Assembly (NCBI GenBank): GCA_025356075.1
Contig: JANXUT010000092.1
Coordinates: forward strand, 38,982-102,981
Origin: Pseudomonadota bacterium
GTDB lineage: Bacteria > Pseudomonadota > Gammaproteobacteria > Steroidobacterales > Steroidobacteraceae
Reading direction: 5' to 3'
DNA: 64,000 nucleotides
Both the position numbers and the translations under genes were made by a program. Under the pieces are notes generated by a model. It did no database searches. It was not told where the DNA came from and saw only the letters and a list, made by a program, of their open reading frames with translations. Of the stretch, positions 38,643 to 48,554 are shown piece by piece; the stretch's first letter is position 1, and each line of letters starts with the position of its first letter.

Positions 38643-39608
38643 TCAGGCGCCGTCCACCGTGAAGGGCATCGCCGCCTCGAGCGAGTCGACTCCGGTCGAG
38701 AGCATGACGACCCGGTCGAAGCCAAGCGCGACCCCGGCCGAATCGGGGAGTCCCGCCGCGAGCGCCCCGAGCAGTCGCTCATCGATCGGAACCGCGGGCA
38801 GCCCCGCTGCCGCCCGGCTCCCGCGGTCAGCCTCGAACCGCCGCCGCTGTTCGGCGGCATCGCCGAGTTCATGGAAGCCGTTGCAAAGCTCGACACCGTC
38901 GACATAGGCCTCGAACCGCGCGGCCCTCGCCGGGCTCCCGGGCAGGAGCCGCGCGAGCGCCGCCTGCGAGGCGGGATAGGCATGGATGAACGTGATGCGC
39001 GAGGCGCCGAGCGCGGGACCTACGAGCGCGCCCATCAGGAGTTCGAGGAGCGTGTCGCGATCGCCCCCGTGCGCACCCGCACCGGCGCCGAGGCGCCCCG
39101 CCGCGAGCGCCGCGAGCGCCTCGAGGGGCGCCTCGAAGGGATCGAGCGCGAGCTCCCGCGCAAACGCCTCCCGGTAGCTCAGGCGCTCGGCCGGATGCCG
39201 GAGCTGCGCGCCGAGGAGGCGCGCGAGGAGCGCCTCGACCTCGTCCATGAGGGCGAGGTGGTCGAAGCCCGTCCGGTACCACTCGATGAGCGTGAACTCC
39301 GGGTTGTGGTGGCGGCCGGAGGGCTCGTCGCGGAACGCCTTGCAGATCTGGTAGATGTCGCCGCTGCCGGCCGCGAGCAGGCGCTTCATCGCGTACTCGG
39401 GCGAGGTCTGCAGGTAGTAAGGCGCCGCGCGCCCGGCGAGACGCGTCGAGAGCGAGGCGAGGTGCACGTCGGTGACGCCGGCGCGCGCGAGCAGCGGCGT
39501 CTCGACCTCGAGCACGTTACGGTCGGCGAAGAACGCGCGGGTTTCGGCCAGGAGTCGCGCGCGCTTCGCGAGCACCGCGAGGCTCGCGCCCGGACGCCAG
39601 CCGCTCAT
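38643..39608 (-). CDS. epmA: EF-P lysine-34 beta-lysyltransferase
   Basis: EpmA (also called PoxA/GenX) attaches lysine to Lys34 of EF-P. The 321-aa protein is the catalytic core of a class II lysyl-tRNA synthetase without the anticodon-binding domain: motif 2 reads ICKAFRDEPSGRHHNPEFTLIEWY and motif 3 includes GVALGFDRVVML. It overlaps psd by 4 bp (ATGA at 39605-39608), so it is probably in an operon psd-epmA-msrC. The partner lysine 2,3-aminomutase EpmB is not in the window, so whether the lysine is the beta form cannot be told. Confidence 0.95.
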   Translation of the reverse strand: MSGWRPGASLAVLAKRARLLAETRAFFADRNVLEVETPLLARAGVTDVHLASLSTRLAGRAAPYYLQTSPEYAMKRLLAAGSGDIYQICKAFRDEPSGRHHNPEFTLIEWYRTGFDHLALMDEVEALLARLLGAQLRHPAERLSYREAFARELALDPFEAPLEALAALAAGRLGAGAGAHGGDRDTLLELLMGALVGPALGASRITFIHAYPASQAALARLLPGSPARAARFEAYVDGVELCNGFHELGDAAEQRRRFEADRGSRAAAGLPAVPIDERLLGALAAGLPDSAGVALGFDRVVMLSTGVDSLEAAMPFTVDGA

Positions 39609-40474
39609 CGCGGCCCTTCGATCTCGCCGATGGCCTCGCCCATCCTCACCCGAGCGCCCGGCTGGAATGCGGCGGCCCAGCGACAGCGACCGCGCGGCCA
39701 GAGGACGATCACCGTCGAGCCCATGTTGAACCGGCCGAGCTCGGCGCCCCGCGTGAAGGGCTGGGCCGCCTCCGGCACCGCGATGCGCCGGGCCTTGCGC
39801 GGCCGCGTCGGCGTCAGGTCACCGAAACCGACGATGCCGACGCTGCCGACGTTGAGTGCGCCGACGAAGACGAGCGCGAAGGGACCTGAGTCGCTCTCGA
39901 AGCGGCAGACGACGCGTTCGTTCCTGGCAAAGAGCTTCGGCACCGATTCGGCCGTCGCGCGGTTCACCGAGAAGAGCGCGCCCGGCACGTAGGCGATCGA
40001 GACGAGCCGCGCGGTGAGGGGCGCGTGCACGCGGTGGTAGTTGTAGGGCGCGAGGTAGATTGTCGCGAACTCACCGCCCGCGAAATCCGCCGCCTGCGGG
40101 TCATCGCCGAGCAGCTCCCCGAGCGTGTACCAGTGGCTCTTGGCTTTCAGCCGCGCCTGCAGGAGCCTCTCGCCATCGATGGAGCCCCGTTCGCTCACCG
40201 TCCCATCGCAGGGGCTCGCGATCGCGCGCGGCGAGGTGGGGAGCGGCCGCGCTCCGGGGCGAAGCGCGCGCGTGAAGAACTCGTTGAAGGTCGCGTAGCC
40301 CCTGGGATCGGGCTCTGCGGCCTCGGCGAAGTCGATGGTATAGAGCTTCGAGAACCCGCCGATGAGGAACTGGGCGAGCGGCCGGCTCCGGGCGAGCGCG
40401 TAGATCAGGGCCGTCACTGCGTGCTTCGGCAGCACGTACTGGAAGACGATGAAGGCGCGCCGGCCGAGACTCAT
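39605..40474 (-). CDS. psd: Phosphatidylserine decarboxylase proenzyme
   Basis: Psd makes phosphatidylethanolamine from phosphatidylserine at the inner membrane. The 289-aa proenzyme has the self-cleavage motif FNMGSTVIVL with Gly252-Ser253 as the expected cut, where Ser253 becomes the pyruvoyl group. Other family motifs are YATFNEFFTRALRPGARP and YLAPYNYHRVHAP. The start has a short hydrophobic N-terminal region consistent with membrane association. It overlaps epmA by 4 bp and lies 17 bp downstream of the SCO-type gene on the same strand. Confidence 0.95.
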   Translation of the reverse strand: MSLGRRAFIVFQYVLPKHAVTALIYALARSRPLAQFLIGGFSKLYTIDFAEAAEPDPRGYATFNEFFTRALRPGARPLPTSPRAIASPCDGTVSERGSIDGERLLQARLKAKSHWYTLGELLGDDPQAADFAGGEFATIYLAPYNYHRVHAPLTARLVSIAYVPGALFSVNRATAESVPKLFARNERVVCRFESDSGPFALVFVGALNVGSVGIVGFGDLTPTRPRKARRIAVPEAAQPFTRGAELGRFNMGSTVIVLWPRGRCRWAAAFQPGARVRMGEAIGEIEGPR

Positions 40475-40491
40475 CGATCGGCCATCGCTGG

Positions 40492-41151
40492 CTATCCCCG
40501 GGCCGCGCGGATCGCGCGGTAGTCGGCGGCGATCGCCGCCGCCTGGTGCGGCGTCGGGAACACGGCGGCGACCCGCGCCGACGCATCGATGAGGAAGAGC
40601 GCGGCGGTGTGATCGACGGCGTAGCTCCCCTCATGCTCGGGCTCGCGCTCGATCGCGACGCCGATCGATTGCGCGAGCGAGCCGACCGCGGCCTCGGTGC
40701 CGGTGAGGCCCACGAACGAAGGATCGAAGTGCGCGGTGTAGGCGCCGAGGCGCTGCGGCGTATCACGGGCGGGGTCGACGCTCACGAGCACGACGGCCGG
40801 GAGCTCGGTCGCCGGCACGTCCGCGAGCAGCTGGCGCACGTGCCTGAGTTCAAGGAGCGTGGTCGGGCACACGTCCGGGCAGTTCGTGTAGCCGAAGAGG
40901 ATGAACGTCCAGCGGCCAAGGAGGCGCCGCGCGTCGAATGCCGAGCCGTCGCTCGCGGTCAGCGCGAACGGCGCGATCGCGCGGGGCGAGGGGTACACGA
41001 GCGCGACCACCGTCGTCGGCGAGGCGTGGCGGCGGCGGCTCAGGTAGCGCGCGGTGAGGATACCCAAGCCCGCGGCGAGGATGAGCCCCGCGCCGCCGAG
41101 CAGCAGTTCGCGGCGCGAAACGGGGTTTCGCGGTGGGGGCGGGGATTCCAT
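40492..41151 (-). CDS. SCO1/SenC-family copper-binding thioredoxin-like protein
   Basis: This 219-aa protein likely delivers copper to, or reduces, the CuA site of cytochrome c oxidase. It has an N-terminal membrane anchor (ELLLGGAGLILAAGLGILTA, residues about 15-34) with the thioredoxin fold in the periplasm. The copper-ligand CxxxC is Cys91-Cys95 (NCPDVC) and the conserved His is His181 (VDHTAALF). The frame is open far beyond 41151, but this ATG gives the family N-terminus. An extended -10-like TGTGATAAT ends 6 bp before the ATG, so the message may be leaderless. It is divergent from prmB. Confidence 0.92.
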   Translation of the reverse strand: MESPPPPRNPVSRRELLLGGAGLILAAGLGILTARYLSRRRHASPTTVVALVYPSPRAIAPFALTASDGSAFDARRLLGRWTFILFGYTNCPDVCPTTLLELRHVRQLLADVPATELPAVVLVSVDPARDTPQRLGAYTAHFDPSFVGLTGTEAAVGSLAQSIGVAIEREPEHEGSYAVDHTAALFLIDASARVAAVFPTPHQAAAIAADYRAIRAARG

Positions 41152-41157
41152 CGGCCG

Positions 41158-41166
41158 ATTATCACA
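41158..41166 (-). promoter_or_regulatory. Candidate extended -10 box of the SCO-type gene
   Basis: On the minus strand TGTGATAAT ends at 41158, six bases before the ATG at 41151. A start seven bases after the box would fall on the A of the start codon, implying a leaderless transcript. No ribosome-binding sequence is visible. Confidence 0.4.
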
Positions 41167-41205
41167 CGCATCCCGGCCCTGCCCGATTCGATAGACTCGC
41201 GGCCC

Positions 41206-42141
41206 ATGACTCAACAGCGCCTGCCGCCGGCCGAAGCCGCCGCCGCCATCCGCTGGGCCGCCGGGCGGTTCAGGCGTGCGCGCTTGAGTTTCGGTCACGG
41301 CACCGACAACCCGCTCGATGAGGCGGCGGCGCTCGTCTTCCACGTCGGCGGCTGGCCGCATTCGGCCGCTCCCGCCGCCTACAAGAAGCGCTTGCCGGCG
41401 GCCGCGCGCGCGGCGCTCGGCGAACTCGTCAGGCGTCGCATCGAGGAGCGCGTCCCCGCGGCCTACCTCACGGGCGTCACCTGGTTCGCGGGCCACGCGA
41501 TGCAGGTCGACGAGCGCGTGCTCGTGCCGCGCTCGCCGTTCGCGGAGCTCATCGGTGAGCGCTTCAGTCCGTTCGTGCGGCCCCACGAGGTGAAGCGCAT
41601 CCTCGACATCGGCACGGGATCGGGCTGCATCGCGATCGCGGCCGCGCACGCATTCCCCGGGTCCCTGGTCGATGCGAGCGACCTCTCGGCGGGAGCGCTC
41701 GAGGTTGCGCGCTCCAACGTACGCCTGCACCGTCTCGGCCGGCGCGTGCGCCTCATCAAGAGCCACGTGTTCCGGGGCTTGGGCAAGCGCCGCTACGATA
41801 TGATCCTGAGCAATCCGCCGTACGTGCCGACGCGCGACCTCGATGCGCTCCCCGAGGAATACCGGCACGAGCCGCGGCTCGGGCTCGAGGCGGGCAAGGA
41901 CGGCCTTCGCGTGGTGCGGGCGATCCTGAAGGACGCCGCGAAGCACCTGACCCCCGAGGGGATACTGGTGGTCGAGGTCGGCGATACGGCGGCCCGAGTC
42001 GCGGCCGCCTGGCCACGGCTGCCGTTCCTGTGGCTTGGCTTCGAGCACGGCGGTGGGGGCGTATTCTTGCTTCGCGCCGGCGACTTGAAGTCCCCGCGCA
42101 AGGCGCCAGGCGCGCGTAGAGGCAAGCGACATGTCGGGTAA
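41206..42141 (+). CDS. prmB: 50S ribosomal protein L3 N5-glutamine methyltransferase
   Basis: PrmB methylates a glutamine of ribosomal protein L3. The 311-aa protein has an N-terminal helical domain and a Rossmann SAM-binding core with [16 protein letters not shown] and the catalytic NPPY in LSNPPYVPT. The motif and the longer N-terminal region favour PrmB over the release-factor enzyme PrmC (whose gene usually follows prfA). The ATG has no ribosome site; TAGACT lies at 41192-41197, so the start may be leaderless. The 3' end overlaps aroC by 11 bp, as in many gammaproteobacteria. Confidence 0.93.
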   Translation: MTQQRLPPAEAAAAIRWAAGRFRRARLSFGHGTDNPLDEAAALVFHVGGWPHSAAPAAYKKRLPAAARAALGELVRRRIEERVPAAYLTGVTWFAGHAMQVDERVLVPRSPFAELIGERFSPFVRPHEVKRILDIGTGSGCIAIAAAHAFPGSLVDASDLSAGALEVARSNVRLHRLGRRVRLIKSHVFRGLGKRRYDMILSNPPYVPTRDLDALPEEYRHEPRLGLEAGKDGLRVVRAILKDAAKHLTPEGILVVEVGDTAARVAAAWPRLPFLWLGFEHGGGGVFLLRAGDLKSPRKAPGARRGKRHVG

Positions 42142-43237
42142 CAGCTTCGGACGACTCTTCACCGTCACGACCTTCGGCGAGAGCCACGGGCCGGCGCTCG
42201 GCGCGATCATCGACGGCTGTCCGCCGGGGCTTGGTCTCGATGAGTCCGACCTCGAGCGCGACGTCGCGCGCCGCCGCAGTGGCACCTCGCACCACACGAG
42301 CCAGCGCAAGGAGGCCGACCAGGTGCGGATCCTGTCGGGCGTCTTCGAGGGCAAGACCACCGGCGCCCCGATCGGCCTCGTCGTCGAGAACACCGATGCG
42401 CGCTCGCGCGACTACGAGAAGTTGAAGGACCGGTTCCGCCCGGGGCACGCCGACTACACCTACCAGCAGAAATACGGCTTTCGCGACTACCGCGGCGGCG
42501 GTCGCTCCTCGGCGCGCGAAACTGTCATGCGGGTCGCGGCGGGCGCGATCGCGAGGAAGTACCTGGCCGAGCGCTTAGGGGTGAGGATCCACGGCTACCT
42601 CGCCGAGCTGGGTCCCCTCACGCTTGAGCCCGTGAACCCGGAATCGGCCTACGACAACCCGTTCTTCTGCCCCGATCCCGCGCGCGTCCCCGAGCTCGAG
42701 GCGTACATGTGGAAGCTGCGCGAGGCGGGCGACTCGGTCGGTGCGCGCGTGACAGTGATCGCGCACGGCGTACCGCCCGGGCTCGGCGAGCCCGTGTTCG
42801 ACCGGCTCGATGCCGATCTTGCCCACGCGATGATGAGCATCAACGCGGTCAAGGGCGTCGAGATCGGCGCGGGCTTCGCGGTCATCGGGCACACGGGCAG
42901 CGAGCATCGCGACGAGCTGACGCCCGAGGGCTTCACTGCCAATCACGCGGGCGGCATCCTCGGCGGCATCTCGAGCGGCCAGGACATCACGGTCAGCATG
43001 GCCCTGAAGCCGACCTCGAGCATCCAGGTCCCCGGGCGCACGATTGACCTCGAGGGCCGTCCGGTCGAGGTCGTCACGACCGGTCGCCACGACCCCTGCG
43101 TCGGCTTGCGCGCGACGCCGATCGCCGAGGCGATGCTGGCGCTCGTGCTCCTCGATCATTACCTGAGGCACCGCGCCCAGAACGCGGACGTGCGCTCCCC
43201 GACGCCCGTGATCCCACCCGGCCGGCCCGGTTGGTAG
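42131..43237 (+). CDS. aroC: Chorismate synthase
   Basis: AroC converts 5-enolpyruvylshikimate 3-phosphate to chorismate, the last common step of aromatic synthesis, using reduced FMN. The 368-aa protein has the family signatures [18 protein letters not shown], then [17 protein letters not shown], and [19 protein letters not shown]. It overlaps prmB by 11 bp and is followed by an unusually long 633-bp gap. The C-terminal tail ([13 protein letters not shown]) is Pro-rich as in other copies. Confidence 0.97.
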   Translation: MSGNSFGRLFTVTTFGESHGPALGAIIDGCPPGLGLDESDLERDVARRRSGTSHHTSQRKEADQVRILSGVFEGKTTGAPIGLVVENTDARSRDYEKLKDRFRPGHADYTYQQKYGFRDYRGGGRSSARETVMRVAAGAIARKYLAERLGVRIHGYLAELGPLTLEPVNPESAYDNPFFCPDPARVPELEAYMWKLREAGDSVGARVTVIAHGVPPGLGEPVFDRLDADLAHAMMSINAVKGVEIGAGFAVIGHTGSEHRDELTPEGFTANHAGGILGGISSGQDITVSMALKPTSSIQVPGRTIDLEGRPVEVVTTGRHDPCVGLRATPIAEAMLALVLLDHYLRHRAQNADVRSPTPVIPPGRPGW

Positions 43238-43870
43238 CCAGGGCCGGCGCAGCGATCGCGCGGGCTATTTCGCCTCGGCCGGCCGCCTGGCCGCCGCCGC
43301 GTACGGGCGTTTCACGCGGCTTGCGAGGTCGGGGACGTTATCCGCCGCGGCGGCGCCTCGAGGTCGCCTGCGCGGCGAGGCCGCCGGGCTGGGGACTGGT
43401 CGCTACCGCGCCCGGGGTGGCGGCGCCCATGCTGGGGGTCGAGTTCCTGCGCTTCGCGGGGCCTAGGTCCTGTCGCGCTCCGGCGGCGCGGCAAGCCCTC
43501 GGTCCCTGCGCCCGGGTAGCGGGGCGGTAAGTCTGGCCCCCCGGGGAATGTGGGAAAAGCTAGGACTAAACGCGGGCGTTCGCCGCTGCGCCGCGCTCGC
43601 CGGGCGCGCTCTTTCGGCCGCGGCGACGGGCCTGATGGCGCCGATTTTTGGCACCCCGCCGGCCCGGGCGGCCGGAGGGTGAGCCAATGCCGGCGCGGGT
43701 TGCAAATAGTGTGGACATCGTCGAAGTTTTGGTGCGTAACTATTTCTAGGCTATATTTCGTCAAATAGACTCTGTAGCTTGTGAATCAGCGACTTGTGAT
43801 GGATTTCACGTTCGGTTTGGAGCTTAAAGGCTCGCTGGTCCTCACATCGGTCGCTCCTCGGGGTATTTAG
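43238..43870. other. 633-bp intergenic region between aroC and fimV, no credible gene
   Basis: Only short GC-driven open frames occur here and none looks like a protein. From about 43690 the composition turns AT-rich. A candidate sigma70 promoter, TTGGTG (43729-43734), 17 bp, TATATT (43752-43757), would give fimV a leader of about 107 nt. In Pseudomonas the neighbourhood before fimV carries asd; nothing similar remains here. Confidence 0.55.
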
Positions 43871-46861
43871 ATGACCATCAAATTGCGCCTCACGCTCGGG
43901 TTGCTGCTGCTGGCGCCGGCGCTCGCGCAAGCGCTCGGGCTTGGCGACATGCGCCAGGGTTCCGGCCTCAACCAGGCTTTCTCGGCGGATATCGAAATCG
44001 TCGGCGCCTCTCCGGATGACCTCGTGCAGCTGCGCGCGGGGCTCCCGACGCGCGAGATGTTCACGCGCTACGGCGTCGACCGGCCGGGCTTCCTCTCCGC
44101 GCTCAACTTCAAGGTTTCCAAGGACGCCGCGGGTCGCGCGGTGATCCACGTGAGCTCCGCCGAAACGATGACGGAGCCCTTCCTCACGTTCCTCGTCGAG
44201 GTGAGCTGGCCGCGCGGCCACCTGATCCGCGAATACACCGCGCTCCTCGATCCGCCGGTGTTCGACCAAAAGCCGAGCGCCCCGGCGCCGATCGCAGCTC
44301 CCGCGACCGGCGAGTCGACGAGTGCCGCAACCGGCGCCGTCGTGCGCACCGCACCCGCGCCGACGCCCGCGCCCGTCAGCGCGCCCTCGACCTCGCCCGC
44401 CCCGAGCGCGGCGGCGAGCTCGAGCATCAACTCGAGCGAATACCGCGTCGCCCTGCACGACACGCTCTCCGGGATCGCGCGCCGCGCCGGCGCTGCGGCC
44501 AAGGGCGACATCAACCGCCTGATGATCGCGACGTTCCGCGCCAACCCGGCGGCGTTCGATGGCAACATCAATCGCCTGCACAAGGGCGCGCTCCTCAAGA
44601 TCCCGGGCAGCGAGGAATGGGCGTCGATAAGCGCCAACGAAGCCGCGCACGAGGTCGGCCGCCAGATCAATGAGTGGAAGGGCGCCGCTCCCGCCGAGCA
44701 CGCCTCGGCCGAGGAACAGCGACTGCGGCTCGTGCCGCCGGCCGAGACGCCCGGATCGAAGGGCACGCCCGGCGCCGCGCCCGGACCCTCCGCGGCGGAT
44801 ACGGCGCGTATCGCCCAGCAGGAAAAGGCCGACCGCGCCGCCGCCGACGCGAAGCGCCTGATCGAGCTTAAGAACGATGCCCTCGCGCAGGCGCAGGGCA
44901 AGAACCCGGCGCCCGTGGCGCCGGTGCCGGCCACCACCGCGCCGACGCCGCAACCGCCGGTGACGGCGCCGACGCCCGCCACGACCCCGCCGGTCGCGAC
45001 TGCACCGGCCGCGACCGAGACGCCCGCTCCCGTCGTGCAGGCGAAGCCGACGCCCGCACCGGCGACTCCGGTGGCGGCGCCGGGCTTGCTCGACTCGCTC
45101 AACTGGATCTGGGTGCTGGTCGGTGCCGCACTCATCGCGATCCTTGGCCTGTTTGCCTTCAGCGCCCGTCGCCGCCGCCGCGCGGACGTCGAGTTCGACC
45201 ACGCGCTGCAGAGCTCCGATCGCGACCCGATGGCGGCGACGCCGCGCTTCTCGCGCAGCGAAGCGCCGCGGGAGTCGATGGTCGTCGAGGAATCGGATGA
45301 TGATTCGGGCGAGTTCCAGGCGCCGGCCATCAGCCGCATCGGCACTCGCACGGAGCCTGCGATCCCGGCGCCCTTGATCGACGACACGCTCTCGACCACC
45401 GCCCTCAACCTCGAGCAGGCCGATCCCCTCGCCGAGGCGGACTTCCACATGGCCTACGGTCTCTACGACCAGGCCGCCGACATCGTCAAGCTCGCGATCG
45501 GCCGCGAGCCGAACCGCCGTGACCTCAAGCTCAAGCTCCTCGAGGTCTACTTCGTCTGGGGCAACAAGGATTCCTTCCTCGAGGTCGCGCGCGAGCTGGG
45601 CCGCACGCGCGATTCCGGCGCTGCGGGCGAGTGGGACAAGGTCGTCATCATGGGCCGGCAGATCGCCGGCGACGATCCGCTCTTCCAGGGCGCGGGTACG
45701 GGTGCGCCGGCGACCGACGTCGACCTCGACCTCGAGGCGGGCGGCAGCCAGGGCGTCGACCTTGAGCTCCTGGGCGGCGATTCGCCGCAGACCAAGACCG
45801 TCACGAACGATGACTTCGTCGACCTCGACCTCGGCCAGGCGCTGGCGGGCGCCGACTCGATGGCCGATACGGGCGAGTCGAAGACGCTCGACCCCGACCG
45901 GCTCGACCTCCTGCTCGAGGGTGAGCACACCGACCAAAGCGGCGCGACGACGCGCCAGATGACCGCGACCGGCCGCGATGCCCCGACCGTCGAGCAGCCG
46001 GCGCTGCGTAGCGTCGATGCGCCGACCGTCGAAACGCCGGTGCTCGCGAGCGAACGCGAGAACACGATCCGCGAGAAGCTCGACTCGGCGCTCAGGCGCG
46101 AGCGCAGCGCCGCCGCCGATGCGACCGCCGAGCTCTCGCTCGATGACTTGGGCTTCGAGATCGAGAAGCTGGGATCGACCTCGACCTCGCTCGAGGCGCT
46201 CTCGGTCACCGACCATCCCTCCGATGCGCCGACGATGATCGCGGGGCTCGACGAGGGCACCCGGGCGCTCCTCGCGGCCGCCGACAAGGGCTTGAAGTCC
46301 TCCGACCTCGAGCCCACCCGCGAGACGCCGCACGCCTTCGGCGACCTGGAGCCGACCCGCGAAAGCCCGCGGCCGGCCCCCGACGCGACGCAGCGCATCC
46401 CGCAAAGCGCGGCGCCCGCGAAGCTAAGCACCAGCAGCGATACCGGTACCGCGCGCGTCCTTGGCGCCGGCGACCTCGACCTCGACCTTGATGAACTCGC
46501 CCGCGCGCTCGAGCACGACACCGTCGAGCAGCCGCGTCGCGAGGAGGTCAAGTTCTCGACCGACGTGTTCCAGACGGCGATCAGGAAGGGTCCGAACGGC
46601 CTCGACCTCGATGTCGGGGCACCGCTTGGCGATCATCGCGAGCCGACCGTCACGCAGCGCGTGGATGCCGAGGACCTCGCGCTCCCCGAGCTTGAGCCGG
46701 TGACGCTCTCGGAGGTCGGCACCAAGCTCGACCTCGCCCGCGCCTACATGGACATGGGCGACCCCGATGGGGCGCGCAGCATCCTGCAGGAAGTCCTGAC
46801 CGAAGGCAGCGCCTCGCAGAAGCAGGAAGCGCAACGCCTCATCGAGACGCTGCCCGGCTGA
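43871..46861 (+). CDS. fimV: FimV/HubP-family peptidoglycan-binding polar protein
   Basis: FimV organises the cell pole and supports type IV pilus assembly and twitching. The 996-aa protein has a signal peptide (residues 1-22), the FimV N-terminal domain (25-130, LNQAFSADIEIVGA), a LysM domain for peptidoglycan (about 190-246), a Pro/Ala-rich stretch, one transmembrane helix (about 410-430, WIWVLVGAALIAILGLFAF), and a long acidic cytoplasmic part with TPR-like helices near 518-560. It ends with the conserved FimV C-terminal domain (DLARAYMDMGDPDGARSILQEV). The acidic region repeats short Asp/Leu units such as DLDL. It is followed 13 bp later by truA. Confidence 0.93.
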   Translation: MTIKLRLTLGLLLLAPALAQALGLGDMRQGSGLNQAFSADIEIVGASPDDLVQLRAGLPTREMFTRYGVDRPGFLSALNFKVSKDAAGRAVIHVSSAETMTEPFLTFLVEVSWPRGHLIREYTALLDPPVFDQKPSAPAPIAAPATGESTSAATGAVVRTAPAPTPAPVSAPSTSPAPSAAASSSINSSEYRVALHDTLSGIARRAGAAAKGDINRLMIATFRANPAAFDGNINRLHKGALLKIPGSEEWASISANEAAHEVGRQINEWKGAAPAEHASAEEQRLRLVPPAETPGSKGTPGAAPGPSAADTARIAQQEKADRAAADAKRLIELKNDALAQAQGKNPAPVAPVPATTAPTPQPPVTAPTPATTPPVATAPAATETPAPVVQAKPTPAPATPVAAPGLLDSLNWIWVLVGAALIAILGLFAFSARRRRRADVEFDHALQSSDRDPMAATPRFSRSEAPRESMVVEESDDDSGEFQAPAISRIGTRTEPAIPAPLIDDTLSTTALNLEQADPLAEADFHMAYGLYDQAADIVKLAIGREPNRRDLKLKLLEVYFVWGNKDSFLEVARELGRTRDSGAAGEWDKVVIMGRQIAGDDPLFQGAGTGAPATDVDLDLEAGGSQGVDLELLGGDSPQTKTVTNDDFVDLDLGQALAGADSMADTGESKTLDPDRLDLLLEGEHTDQSGATTRQMTATGRDAPTVEQPALRSVDAPTVETPVLASERENTIREKLDSALRRERSAAADATAELSLDDLGFEIEKLGSTSTSLEALSVTDHPSDAPTMIAGLDEGTRALLAAADKGLKSSDLEPTRETPHAFGDLEPTRESPRPAPDATQRIPQSAAPAKLSTSSDTGTARVLGAGDLDLDLDELARALEHDTVEQPRREEVKFSTDVFQTAIRKGPNGLDLDVGAPLGDHREPTVTQRVDAEDLALPELEPVTLSEVGTKLDLARAYMDMGDPDGARSILQEVLTEGSASQKQEAQRLIETLPG

Positions 46862-46874
46862 CCGGGCGCGGGCG

Positions 46875-47690
46875 TTGCGCCTCGCCGTCGGCATCGAGTA
46901 CGCGGGGTCGCGCTACGCGGGCTGGCAGCGCCAGGTGGGCGCGCCGTCCGTGCAGGCCGAGATTGAGCGTGCGCTCGCGCTGATCGCCTGCCACCCGGTC
47001 ACCGTCCAGTGCGCCGGCCGCACCGATGCGGGCGTGCACGCGCTCGGCCAGGTGGCCCACTTCGACACCGTGGCCGAGCGGCCGATGCGCGGCTGGCTCT
47101 TGGGCACCAACGGCGAGCTCCCGCCCGACATCGCCATCAGCTTCGTGACCCCCGTGGTGCCCGAGTTCAACGCGCGCTACCGGGCGCTCGCGCGCACCTA
47201 CCGCTACCTCATCCTCAATCGCTCGACGCGCGCGCCGCTCCTCGCCGATCGCGCCTACTGGCGCCACGGCGCGCTCGATGCGCCGCGCATGCACGCGGCG
47301 CTGCAGGCGCTCGTCGGCTGCCACGACTTCTCGGCATTCCGGGCGGCCGAGTGCCAGGCGAAGCAGCCGACCCGCGAGGTGCAGAGGATCCGCGTCACGC
47401 GCCGCGGGGATCTCATCCACCTCGAGGTCACGGCGAACGCGTTCCTGCACCACATGGTGCGGAACATCGTCGGCAGCGCCATCGAGGTCGGGGAGGGCAG
47501 CCGGCCGGTCGAATGGATCGGCGAGATCCTCGCCGGCCGCAACCGGCGGGAGGCGGGACCGACGGCGCCGCCGGGCGGGCTCTACTTCGCCAGGGTCGAC
47601 TACGCCCCCGAGTACGGCCTCCCCGGGCCGGCCGGGGACGGGCTTTCCGCTATGATCGGCGAGGAAATGGCCGCCACGGACCCCGGATGA
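46875..47690 (+). CDS. truA: tRNA pseudouridine38-40 synthase
   Basis: TruA converts uridines 38-40 of the anticodon stem to pseudouridine. The 271-aa protein has the catalytic Asp51 in [17 protein letters not shown] and the family motifs [10 protein letters not shown] and [11 protein letters not shown]. The start is a TTG at 46875, accepted because the family N-terminus [18 protein letters not shown] begins at once and no ATG or GTG is nearby. Its stop overlaps the accD start (ATGA). In Pseudomonas a trpF gene sits between truA and accD; it is missing here. Confidence 0.96.
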   Translation: MRLAVGIEYAGSRYAGWQRQVGAPSVQAEIERALALIACHPVTVQCAGRTDAGVHALGQVAHFDTVAERPMRGWLLGTNGELPPDIAISFVTPVVPEFNARYRALARTYRYLILNRSTRAPLLADRAYWRHGALDAPRMHAALQALVGCHDFSAFRAAECQAKQPTREVQRIRVTRRGDLIHLEVTANAFLHHMVRNIVGSAIEVGEGSRPVEWIGEILAGRNRREAGPTAPPGGLYFARVDYAPEYGLPGPAGDGLSAMIGEEMAATDPG

Positions 47691-48550
47691 CCTGGTTCGA
47701 GAAGATCATGCCCTCGCGGATCAAGACCGAGCGCCGCACGCGCTCGGTCCCGGAAGGGTTGTGGATCAAGTGCGAGGCCTGCGATGCGGTCCTCTACCGC
47801 GCCGAGCTCGAGCGCAACCTCAACGTCTGCCCCAAGTGCAGCCACCACATGCGCATCGAGGCGCGCGAGCGGCTGAAGCGGTTCCTGGACCCGGGCTCGG
47901 CGAGCGAGATCGCGACCGGGGTCGAGCCCGAGGATCCGCTCAGGTTCAAGGACTCCAAGCGCTACCGCGAGCGCCTGCTCGCCGCGCAGAAGGCGACCGG
48001 CGAGACCGATGCGCTCGTGGTCATGACCGGCACCTTGAATAAGCTCGAGATCGTGACGGCGGGGTTCGAGTTCCGCTTCATGGCGGGCTCGATGGGCTCG
48101 GTGGTCGGCGAGAAGTTCGTGCGCGCGGTCGATCATGCGATCGGCTTTCGGATGCCGTTCGTATGCTTCTCGGCGAGCGGCGGGGCGCGCATGCAGGAGG
48201 GGCTCTACTCGCTCCTGCAGATGAGCAAGACCGCGGCCGCACTCGCGCGCCTCGCGCGCGAGAAGCTGCCCTTCGTCTCGGTGATGACGGACCCCACGAC
48301 CGGCGGCGTCTCGGCGAGCCTTGCGATGCTCGGCGATGTGAACATCGGCGAGCCGCGCGCGCTCATTGGCTTCGCGGGGCCGCGCGTCATCCAGCAGACC
48401 GTGCGCGAGACGCTCCCCGAGGGCTTCCAACGGGCCGAGTTCCTGCTCCAGCACGGCGCGCTCGACCTCATCGTCGACCGCCGCGACCAGCGCGAGCGGA
48501 TCGGCAACCTGCTCCGGCTCCTGATGCAGCAGCCGCCCGCGGCGGCCTAG
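47687..48550 (+). CDS. accD: Acetyl-CoA carboxylase carboxyltransferase subunit beta
   Basis: AccD forms, with AccA, the transferase that passes carboxyl from biotin to acetyl-CoA to make malonyl-CoA for fatty acid synthesis. The 287-aa protein has the N-terminal four-Cys zinc ribbon ([11 protein letters not shown] and VCPKCSHHM) and the crotonase-type core with [19 protein letters not shown] and [17 protein letters not shown]. The ATG at 47687 overlaps the truA stop; an upstream open frame from 47009 is only the out-of-frame shadow of truA. folC follows after 4 bp. Confidence 0.97.
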   Translation: MTWFEKIMPSRIKTERRTRSVPEGLWIKCEACDAVLYRAELERNLNVCPKCSHHMRIEARERLKRFLDPGSASEIATGVEPEDPLRFKDSKRYRERLLAAQKATGETDALVVMTGTLNKLEIVTAGFEFRFMAGSMGSVVGEKFVRAVDHAIGFRMPFVCFSASGGARMQEGLYSLLQMSKTAAALARLAREKLPFVSVMTDPTTGGVSASLAMLGDVNIGEPRALIGFAGPRVIQQTVRETLPEGFQRAEFLLQHGALDLIVDRRDQRERIGNLLRLLMQQPPAAA

Positions 48551-48554
48551 GTCC

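Noticed and set aside
43231..43530. A 99-codon open frame after aroC
   Set aside because: Arg/Pro/Ala-rich composition only, overlapping the aroC end, with no motif and no ribosome site.
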